This document shows positions 54,272 through 64,000 of a stretch of 64,000 bases of DNA, one piece after another (position 1 is the stretch's first letter; each line of letters begins with the position of its first letter). The stretch covers positions 964,866 to 1,028,865 of the forward strand of contig PJRA01000114.1 of NCBI GenBank assembly GCA_016987375.1, given 5' to 3'. Under the pieces are notes generated by a model. It was given only the letters and a program-made list of their open reading frames with translations, was not told the origin of the DNA and searched no databases. The position numbers and the translations under genes were made by a program. The DNA comes from Brachionus koreanus (Eukaryota; Rotifera; Eurotatoria; Ploima; Brachionidae).

Positions 54272-56350
54272 ATGAATGAAAGTTACCAATCAACTCAAAA
54301 AACACCCATTCAAAATAATTCACATAGTATGTTTTTTAGTTTTACCAACAAAAAATTAGCTTTCACAGTCATTTATTGTGTTTGTTTTTGGAATTTTGGA
54401 ATTTGTGTTGCCATTTTCGGCTCGACACTGCTCGATTTAGCTTGTCAAACATCTAGTTCTCTGAGCTCCATGTCATTTTTATTTTTTTTGCAAAATTTTA
54501 TGTCCCTCGTTGGATGTTTTGTGTCCGGATTACTAATAAACAAAAAAAAGTAAGCAAAATTAATTTGAAATTTTTTATTGTTCCACTCGTTTATTATAAA
54601 AAAGGGAATAACATTGAATAAACGAATTTTAATAATTTAAATTCATTATAAAATTATTTTTTAAGAATTGAGATCAATAATCTTTTGTTAATTGCTTCAT
54701 TGGCCATGCCTTTGTGCGTTTCACTCATGCCATTTGCCAAAAGCCTTTTCTTCTTAGGACTGTTGATGACATTTTTGGGATTCAACATGGGATGTATAGA
54801 TAATATAGCCAATTTGGCAATTTTTAGACTTCATGCAGGCAATGTATCACCTTTTATGCAGGTTTAATTTGAATAAAACAAAATTTCAGAGCTGGCTATT
54901 TTTAGCTTTATTTTATTAAGGCAATGCACTTTTTTTATGGAATTGGAGCTTTTCTGACACCTATTATAGTAAATACATTTCTTAATCGAAATTTTGAATT
55001 TTCGATCTCATCATCCACATTTAAATGCTTCAACATCAAAGAAGAACCATTTAAAAGTTCTCTTGAGAGTCAAGCTTTATTCTCGAATACATCGCATCAA
55101 ATTTTGACCGATTTCCAAGTAAAAAGAACTCAGTTCTCTAGTCAAACAAAATTTGCATTTTGGATATTGGCTTTCATACAACTACCCGCCCCATTACTTT
55201 TATTATATCTGAAAAAGTCAACTAAGAACTCAGAAAACTACACTGACATAGAGAATCAAGCTGAAGAAAATGATCAATCATCATCACAAAATTCTTATTT
55301 AACATTAGATAGAATCAAAAATTTTTTTACTAACAATCCTTTCTTTCAGCTAATAGTTTTATTATCAGTATTGGTTTTTCTATTCGAAGGTTTACAGGTG
55401 ATTTAAAATAAACATATTTTTTATTAAATTCTCAATTTGTTTGTTATTAAAGGCAATTCATGGAGGTTATATTTACTCATACACTGTAGAAAAATTCGAC
55501 AAAAAACAGCCTCAATTTTCTTCTATAAAAAATTTAAATCATAAATTAATTATCAATCGTCATCACTCTCATCACATTGATGATGCTTATATAACAGCAG
55601 CATTTTGGGCATTTTTTTCTATCGGCAGATTGGTATCCATTTTTTTGGCCACAAAAATATCCTCTTTCAACATGCTAGCAATAGATATTGTAAATAAAAA
55701 TCAAAGATAAATTAAAAATTTTATTTAAAATTAAAAAAAATTAAATAGATTGGATGCGCTTTGGCATCTTTAATGATGATTTTTTCATCAGCTTTTTCCA
55801 GCTTGTCAATGTTGTACTTGTCGACATGTATACTTGGATTATTCTTAAGCAACACTACTCCAACTGGTTATTCTCTAGCTGAAATTCATATCGGAATGAC
55901 TCGTAATTTAAAAACTAATTAACTTTTTTTATAAACTTAATTGTTTTTTAGCTACGCTTACTTCATTTGTGATTATCTGCGCTGCGAGTGGAGAAATGAT
56001 TTTTCCATTAATGGTGGCTTATGTAAATAAAAAATTCTTAATTTTAGTTTAAAAATAAAATTAATAAATAAATCAAGTTTTTTGAAAATTCCGGCTCGGA
56101 TAGCTTTATTGCTATTGAATTTATGATATCAATTGCAGCCAGTGTCACTTTTACTAGATTCTTTTTTGTGACAAAAAATGATGACAATCCAAATAGTAAG
56201 GTTTAATTTTTCAAAAATATAAATTTATTTTTTACTTATAAAGATAACTTGATTTGGTCGAATAAGACAAATTCAAACGGCACCGATTTCATTGAAAAAA
56301 CAACCGGCAGCATGTCTTATTCAAAAATGGAAGAAAATGACAGTGATTGA
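54272..56350 (+). CDS. MFSD4-like: Major facilitator transporter, MFSD4-like
   Basis: Multi-pass plasma-membrane solute transporter; the MFSD4A/MFSD4B branch includes the sodium-dependent glucose transporter NaGLT1, but the substrate here is not knowable from sequence. Eight exons: 54272-54549, 54666-54861, 54921-55397, 55453-55689, 55749-55902, 55952-56022, 56078-56195 and 56244-56350 (TGA); 1638 nt, 545 aa. Family words: VCFWNFGICVAIFGSTLLDL followed by ACQTSSSLSS in helix 1, GFNMGCIDNIANLAIFRLHA, MHFFYGIGAFLTPIIV, TKFAFWILAFIQLPAPLLLL, YIYSYTVEKF, ITAAFWAFFSIGRLVSIF and AASGEMIFPLMVAYFFE. A long Ser/Asn-rich loop sits between the two six-helix halves. The C-terminus is a short acidic tail. 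An AATAAA at about 56579 is a plausible polyadenylation site. Confidence 0.92.
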
Positions 56351-59300
56351 TGGATTAATTTTAAAACAAATTTAGCTAATTAAACTTTTTAATATTGTGT
56401 TAAAAAAATTAACTTTTAAAAAAATCAAAATCAAAATGTTCAATTTTTTACTTATGCTAAATTCAAATTCAAAAATGCCTGGCAGTTTAGATTAAATTTA
56501 TGGCATTGAAAGAAAAGTTCAGCTAAAATGCTATTTAATTTAAAATATATTTGATTAAACGTATTTGTTCTACAGTGAATAAAGCAATAAAATAAATAAA
56601 AATAACTAAACAAGAATATAATTCAGTTTTAAATTAGATTAGAAAAAAAACAAATTTTTGTTTTATTTATTAGGATTGGTAATTATATATTTATTTTTTA
56701 AAATCGAATTTCTTTTGCGTATATTGAGAATATTTGTCATTGTGTCCTCGAAATTTGAGAAAAAAAATTGGTTTACTTTATAAGATTGGGCACGCTATTT
56801 CAATTTTTCACTTATTCATTCATAAATAGTGTTAATCATTATTAATTTGAGTTTTTTTGATCTGCGAAAATCAGCTTTTGATTTTGATAAATATTTAAAA
56901 AATAAGACAATTAAAATTTTGAACAAATAGACAACGAGCACTATACTTTGTTAATTTTAAAATTAATCTATTTTAAACAAATATGACCCAAATAAAAATT
57001 TATTTTTTGATCCTAAGATAGTCTAAGATATCTAGTTGAGTTTTTCAAAGTCATTTCTAACCTTATTTTGTCTAATTATACACATACTAACCTTTTGATA
57101 TAATTATCCAAGATAGATATTCAAATGAATAAAAAATAGCGATAGATATTTGGAATTTTATCAAAATACTTGATAAGAAAACAATTCTTAAAATAAAACT
57201 CTTAATATTTATTCTCACTCAAGGTGAAAATGCGTTAGAAAAAAAAACATTCTATTGTAATATTTGAGAGAATGAAAATTATTTTCTATTTGAAATAAAA
57301 AGCTCAAGATTTATTTTCTATCAATTTTTATGTTTTTAATGCGGAAAGAATATTTATGCATATGAATGATAATAACAACTAATAAAATAGTTAAAGATTA
57401 TTTACATCAAAATAAAAGTCAAGAAGATTTAGTGAGGAAATTATGTAATTTTAACTGATTAGAATTAGAAAAAAATTTAAAATCAATCGGAATTTAAATT
57501 TTTTCCAATAGAGCTTAAGGCTTAACATTTTGCTTTTAACACAAATCAAATCATCACTTTAATTTTCATTACATTAAATTAAACAATTTAATTTTGTCAA
57601 TTTTCTTAAAAATTTATTTTCCAACTTAATCAAAATTTTTTCGAGCGAAAAAATTTTTTGGGTAATGCTAACAAATTGACTATTATCATAAAATTTTATA
57701 TCTTTCATAAAACAATAAACAATAAATAAATTGAAAAAAAAAGAGATAAAACTGTTAATTAACTCAAAGATTATTTTTCAAAAAAATAAAAATTGATTTT
57801 TTTAGGCTGTATTAAAATTCTAACAAATAGTTAAATTTAATTTAATCAATTGTACGTATTTGTGTAAGTTTATTTAAGCTATTTTTAAAATCATGCCAAA
57901 ATCAAAGAGATCTATTTCCTAAAAAAAAAAGTTTTTTTGTATCTATCAGACTTTTAAAGCAAAACATTTCTATTTCTTAAGCAAATAAATCTTAATTCAT
58001 TTGCGTAAATCAATCTACGTGATTTATTTAGTATCATTTAAGCATTCATTATCGCATTTTTTTATTTTTAAAAATTTAAGTTTTTTTTAGATTTATTTAT
58101 GTTTATCAACTACTGAAAGGACTATGAGTGTCATTTTGACACTTTTTTAAATGATAAAATTCTTTTTTGGATAGAAAAAACCTAGCACTTTTCTTTTATC
58201 AGCTAGTTTTAGTGGTCTTGAATTGAGTTTCTTTGATTATTGATTTATGTTAGACAATAAAATTAAAACCAAGTCCAAAATATTTTAAAAATTTCAATCT
58301 AAGATCGAACAGTTTAAAAATAAATTCGTAGGAGATTATATTTATTAACCACAATTTTATTTGTACCTGAAAAAAAAAAACACTCTTCAAAAATTAAAAA
58401 AAAATTGCTATTTTTGGAATTGTTTAATGATCAGCCATAAATTTTGCAATTCCAAAGGCGCTAGGCTTAAGTATTTCAATTTTTTGGTTCAATTAGTCTT
58501 CTCAATTATTCTTAATAAAACTTTTTCCAATCATAAAAATTAAAATCCTGATTTTTATTGTTTAACCTTTAGCTTATTGTCATTGTTTATAAAAAGATTC
58601 CCTAAGATAAACTAAAGCTATGGGTAATGTTAAGATTAAAATTATAAAAATATTAATATTTCGATACGTGTTCTAAAGCTTATCCAAATTAACCCAGCGA
58701 GTAGCATTTAAATCAAATTTTAGCTAAGTCTTAGACAAGTATTAGGGTGTTTTAAGTAAAGATTACACATTAAGAGATAAGGCTTTTTTTGTGTGGTTAT
58801 TTAAAAGGCACAAAAAGCAAATAAATATTTCTTGATTAAATTTAGATTAGCCGTTATCGAAAAGCTTCAATTTTAGGCGAGCACTACCGTACCATTTTTC
58901 AATAATTTATTATTTTGGTTTGTAGCATGAAGCCATAATAAACCATCCATAATTTTCAAAAAATCGAATTAATCATTCCCGGGCTGTCAAAGTTATAAAA
59001 TTTAAAACTCAATATTTTATTAAAATCTTTCTTTCTCGTAGGATAAAAGGAACGAGTTTTCATGTGATAAAAAAAGTCCTTAGTTTTATTGCTTTAACAA
59101 TCATAAAAAAAAATAAAAAATAAATTAAATATAAAAAAAATTTTCTTGAATTTTTTTCCATAAATCATGATGAAAATTCTAGGCTTAAGGAAACTCCAAA
59201 TAGCAAACTTTCAATCGGATTTGATAAACTAATGAATTAGTTTTCTCTCGTGTGTTTACTTTAAGCTCTTGGTGCATTATGAAATATGTGCTTTTGTTTT

Positions 59301-59571
59301 ACCAGCATAAATTTGAAAGATATCCGCTTAAGTAGCTAGTAGGCATTGTATAAATAAATTTATGAATGTCTTAAATACAAAAGGATTAAATTTGATCAGT
59401 TTCTATTTTAATTTATTTTTGTTTTAGAGTGATAATTTGGTTTTTAATGTATCTTTAATCAAGGTATAGAGGATTAAAATTTAGTTTTGTAATAAAAGAA
59501 GCAATTATATCCAAAGCGTTTTAGAAGAAAAATGAGTGATTAAAGCTTAAAATTTGATCTGTGTGAAGGAA
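56351..59571. other. Gene-free AT-rich stretch
   Basis: No gene recognised. At about 58113-58215 GAGTGTCATTTTGACACT with adjacent sequence resembles the left end of the piggyBac-type MITE at 31852, without a clear right end. Confidence 0.4.
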
Positions 59572-62500
59572 ATGAATACAATAAGAGAAGCCTCCGTCGA
59601 AGATTCGCCTATCAATAAAATCGAATTGAATAGCAATAGTGATAAATTTTTCGACTTTTATGCACGAGGTGATTTTTATATTTTAGTGTTGTCATCTTTT
59701 TTTTTTTTAATAATTTTTAAATAAAATTTAAATTTTTTTCCTAATGTTAGGAAAACGTCTTCTTATAAGACCAATTTTATTTTTATTAATTAAAATAGGA
59801 ATCAAATTTTTTCAATAAAAAAAAAATTTAAATTTTGGATGCTGCTTGTATTCACAAATACTAAAATTGATTTTATTATTCGCATGATTTTTTTAAGATT
59901 TATCTACTTATTTATACTAACAATTTTTTGCCAAGATTCCTCAGGCTATCAACTAGATAACAGAAAAATAAACAACAAGAGTGACTCAGAGTTGCACTTT
60001 TACAGCGAGGAATTGATCCCAACTTCAATTAAATCAAAATCTAACCTGTCCTTGCATGGCCCTTACTTATTAGGCAATCTCAATCACGCAAAAACATCAA
60101 GCTCTAGAAGTGGATCTAGTCAAATCAATCGGGCTAATGATGAATTTAGCTCGAATGAATCGAATATCGCCAAGCCAATGACTCCGATGCAGCCAAGAAA
60201 GGCAAATACCCTCAAGCAGCGAATTAGACGTTTTAATTCTTCATTGGAAAATCGAATTTTTAATCTCATACAGGCAAACGACGGCGCAAATTTTAACATC
60301 AGCCATAAAAATTCTTTTTATAAATCAACAAACAATAATAATAAAGTTTGTTTAAATTAAATTTTAATTACATCTAAATGAAAATATTTTATAGCAATAC
60401 TTTTCAGCAAATAGCAAAAAATTTAATTAAGCTTTTCATCAATATTTTTAATCTAACTTTTATTTACAGAATTTTCTAATTTTTTTTTTCCTTTTTTTTT
60501 GCTATTTTATGAGTTATAAAACCGTAATAATATGATAAAACAAAACTCAGCTCTCAACACTTTAGTTCAATTTTGGTCATCAAAAATTAAAGTTATTTTT
60601 TTAAGAATCGAACCCAAAATCAAGAAATAACTGATGAGGTCAATCAATCTCAATTAAAAGTGTAAGTATTAGCTATTCGACTTTGACACTTATCTGCCAG
60701 GTATCGAATAATCCTTAGCCTCATTTCTCAAGTGCACACATTTAGTGCAACAAGAATCAATACCCAAACAAGGTCAATAATTTTTTCAAATATTTATTTT
60801 TGTTCAATCTGCAATACCTTATACTTGAAGTGTTTGATAATTATTTGGGTTAGAAAATTGGCTTAGAAAAAAAATTAAGAAAATCTAATAAAAAACCTTC
60901 TTAGCTATTTATTCGTTTTTCTAGCCTTAAAATTTATTTAAAAACAAATTACTTTGAAGCAGGCAGAGAAAAAAGGGTCATTTCAAAATATTTTTAAATT
61001 ACTGTTTCAAACACATGGTTTGTTAGATTTATTCCAGATATTCCATTCCACTCAGTTAGCGTAATATTGCATAACAATAACGCTCTATCTAATACAATAA
61101 TTCAAATTTATCAAGAAAAAAACATTTAAAATCATTTATTTTGCTTCAGTTGTTTGAAAATTTGTTTTTCTTATTTAAAAAAACAACCTTAAAAGAACCT
61201 AAAGCATCATAGTTAAATAAGAAATTTTTTTTTCAAAAAAAAAATTTTAATTTAATAATCAAATAACTTTAAAAAAAATTTAGTGGTGTTCAAAATTAAT
61301 TCTGATAAAAAAATTTTAAACTTTTGAAATTTTTTAATTTAGAGAGAAATATGAAAAAAGTGGTAAAGACTCGTGTCCAGACCTACGCAATGGTAAACGC
61401 ATGAATAATGCCAATAATTCAACGAACATATTTCGTATTGAGGATTTTAAACCAGACACTGATAGTTCAAGTTTAAACGAAACAAAATTTAAAAAGACAA
61501 TGAGCAATTCGGCCAATTCAATTGACTCAAAAACAAGTGATGAAATTGACGTGTACAAAAAAGCTTTGTACCAAAAGCCTATTGCAAAAGATGCTCTAAA
61601 ATCTTCACTTAAAAATCTTGCCAAAGAAAACACGGAACCTAGGACAACCAAAAAAGTGACCATTTCTAATAATTCAAACGATAAATCGAACGTTACCACG
61701 ACCACAACAATAACCACTACTAAAACTGTACTTAAATTAGATGAATTGGATAAAAGAAAAAATTTGTGTAAGTTGGCCTTTTGTTTAATTTAAAGTTATT
61801 AAAATACACCCACTTGAAAAACAAAATTATTGCCCATCTTTAAATATTATAACTCTTAATACACATATCCTTTTAATAAAGATCAATTAGTTTCAATTTA
61901 ATCTTTATAGGTATTCATATTTTTTGGTTATTAAATTGTAGAACGTTTAAAACAAATTTTGTTTTTCAATTTATTTACTTTTTAGTTTGTTTTTATTAAA
62001 GTGTTGACTTGACTAGTGACTAAAAAATTTAAAAACTTCAATAAATTTTGGTGAGCAAAAAAGCTCGAAAAATTAAGCGATCATTAATTTTGTAAGCAAT
62101 TTTAAATTAGAATTCTTCAAATAATTGCTGATAACTTTTAAAAATTTTTCCAAATTTTCGGGTCAATTATGCCAATTAAACAACATATGGCTTGTTTTTT
62201 ATTATTTTCTCTGAATTTTCTTACAAAATTAAATATTTTTTAAAACTTATATTCGTGTAAATTATAAATAAAAGTAAGTGGCAAGTGCCAATAAACCTAT
62301 TTATTCGGATTAAGTTAAATTTTAACAAAATGCCTGTTTTAGTGATGTTTTATTTAAAACGTGAAGTTTAAAGAAACGCCAGACTCGAATTATTATTGCA
62401 TAAATATTAAAAATAAGCTAACATTTAATAAAAAACTAATAAAATATTTTTTTTTAATTTAAGGAATTTAAATTTATTATGTGATATCAGAAAGGTTTAC

Positions 62501-63820
62501 TAAAAAGCTTAAAATCCGTATATTACATATATGGTATTTTACGATATTCATTAAACTGACTGCCTTCTAAGATTTCTTACCCGGCTAATAAAATATTTCA
62601 TTAGCAAATATTTAATTTCACATATAAGAGTGCTAAGTTCCAATTTCTGATTTGGCTAGTTACTATTTAGTAGCAACAAAAAAAAAGCATTAAGTTTGGG
62701 ATTAAACACATATCTTGGTAAAAATTAGTTTCTATTTTACGACTTAATTAATAATTGGGATAAAGATATGGCGTAAAAATATTTCTCCTCAAAATTAAGA
62801 CTAGGATAAAGAATTATAATCAAAATATTTTTATTAATTAAAAAAATTAATTTAAGCCAAACGAAGAAATACTATATCATCAATTACGTTTATTAATAAC
62901 ACAAAGGCAAACACTAATCAAGCACCCAATGACACAATGGTTCAAAACACAATCGAAAAAAAATTTAATAAAATTCAGGCTAGTGAAATGATGCAGATAA
63001 CTGATTCGGGTATTTTTGTTTTACATAAAAAATAATTTAAAATTAATTTATTTTTTTCTATTTTTTAAAGACATATTTGACATAATTGAAAAAGATGACA
63101 TTGATTTCTTGAAAAAAAAACTTGTAGTCAGCCCCGAAAGCATTAATTGTATTAATGAATATGATTTTACTCCCCTAGATTTGGCTTTAATGCTGAACAA
63201 TAAAGACACAATAGTTCTTTTGCTAAAAAATGGTGCTATTGAAAATCCGACTATGCCCGATTGGAATGACAGATATGAACGAGTTTGTGCCAGATTGTGC
63301 GAATTGGATATTTCATTGCGACAATTTTTAAAGAATTTTGACGTTTCTGCTCTGAATCATGACAAAATTGAAGAATATGATTCAATGTTAAAAAATTTAG
63401 ATTCAAAAATGCGGCTGGTACGCCGCATGAAGAACTTTTTTGAAAGCACGCCATTTCCAAATGAAGTAAAAAATGTCTCGTTAGATGTTAACAGTCCGAC
63501 TGGTTTAATGGTTCGCTTTCAAGAACCCAAAAAATCTGATGATTCTTTTTTAATTAAATATTTGGGTAAAACTTTTACTTTTTTTTTTAAAGTTGAAAGC
63601 TTAAATTTTTCTTTTAGTCGAGTGGAGTTCAAATTCATCATTTGAACCTTTAGAAGGCCAGATAGTCCTCTCATTTATTGACACTGAAGAAAAGCAATAC
63701 CTAATCGAAAATTTAGTTACATTCAAAGTTTATTATGTAAGAGTTAGCTGCGCAAACATTCGAGGTTATGGCCCATATTCTCCAAGTGATCCGCCATTTG
63801 GAATTCCTAGCTGTAACTGA
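59572..63820 (+). CDS. ANKFN1-like: ANKFN1/wide-awake homolog: ankyrin repeats plus fibronectin III (probably partial)
   Basis: Seven exons were traced: 59572-59668, 59936-60345, 60606-60661, 61343-61767, 62857-63009, 63071-63565 and 63618-63820; 1839 nt, 612 aa in frame. The N-terminal ~380 residues are disordered, Ser/Asn/Thr-rich with basic patches (LKQRIRRFNSSLENRIFNLI, KNLAKENTEPRTTKKVTI). Then come two ankyrin repeats (IFDIIEKDDIDFLKKKL…YDFTPLDLALMLNNKDTIVL), a helical stretch (ERVCARLCELDISLRQFL), and an FN3 domain (VSLDVNSPTGLMVRFQEP, YLVEWSSNSSFEPLEG, YYVRVSCANIRGYGPYSPSD). This order is specific to ANKFN1; fly wide awake acts in clock neurons. The frame ends at TGA 63818-63820, but relatives have a long C-terminal half and a weak donor (T|GTAACT at 63813) lies just before the stop, so the gene likely continues past the window. 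Further 5' exons are also possible. Confidence 0.85.
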
Positions 63821-64000
63821 AAATATTTTTATGATTTATCTTTGTTATTTTTATTAGAAAAATTTATAAAATCAGGACTTTTTTTAAAAAAACATTAAAA
63901 ATATTTATTAAAAAGTAATTATATTCAATTAAAAGTAAAAACTAAACTAATTTTAGAAAAGTAAAGTTATTCAATTTTTTTTAAATAAGTAATTAATAAA
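63821..64000. other. End of window, probable ANKFN1 intron or 3' flank
   Basis: AT-rich with no open frame and no clear polyadenylation signal. Confidence 0.3.

Noticed and set aside
61334..61717. 127-aa ORF on - strand
   Set aside because: Antisense of the ANKFN1 exon at 61343-61767, which joins in frame with its neighbours.

Overview
The window looks like a compact, very AT-rich invertebrate animal genome. Its intact genes are metazoan families (Rbfox splicing factor, FRMD3/5 FERM protein, N-terminal RASSF, MFSD4 transporter, ANKFN1/wide awake, SLC25A33/36 carrier, cytoplasmic actin). Most introns are about 50-70 bp, with a few of 0.4-2.3 kb, and host genes use the standard code. A monogonont rotifer (Brachionus-like) fits best; this is an inference from composition and gene structure, not a proof.

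Region 1 (1-8.1 kb) is accessory DNA. Two nearly identical ~1.6 kb arms in inverted orientation each carry one divergently transcribed PAR/C-EBP-like bZIP gene with a TATA box. Between them lies ~4.9 kb of more GC-rich, broken coding sequence. It includes a decayed SF3/D5-type helicase-like gene of viral or virus-like-element character on the + strand, a possible diverged partial copy on the - strand, and a third, older copy of the bZIP promoter region. The clear interruptions inside the best reading segments of the helicase remnant are UAG/UAA only, which is either C-to-T decay of glutamine codons or a trace of a UAR=Gln code.

Region 2 (8.1-27.2 kb): a 329-bp hAT-like MITE, a six-exon pyrimidine-nucleotide carrier (minus), a single-exon LRR receptor-like protein (minus), several decayed LINE fragments (18.0, 18.5, 19.2-19.8, 20.6 kb), and a nine-exon FRMD3/FRMD5-type FERM gene (minus, 693 aa).

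Region 3 (27.2-43.3 kb) is mostly gene-poor AT-rich DNA. It holds undefined coding remnants (30.3-30.9, 31.3-31.5, 34.8-35.1 kb), a TTAA-flanked piggyBac-type MITE, an intronless actin gene with an assembly gap, and an internally deleted LINE reverse transcriptase.

Region 4 (43.3-64 kb): a seven-exon Rbfox gene whose 93-nt RRM exon is followed by two UGCAUG sites, an AT-hook coding fragment, a LINE 3' end, an intronless RASSF7/8-like gene (minus), an unrecognised four-TM protein, an eight-exon MFSD4-like transporter, and an ANKFN1/wide-awake gene that probably runs off the right edge. The genes are unrelated single-copy animal loci; no operon-like arrangement is seen. Exon boundaries were worked out by hand from GT/AG sites and frame, and the summed CDS lengths are multiples of three in the SLC25, FRMD, Rbfox, MFSD4, bZIP and ANKFN1 models.
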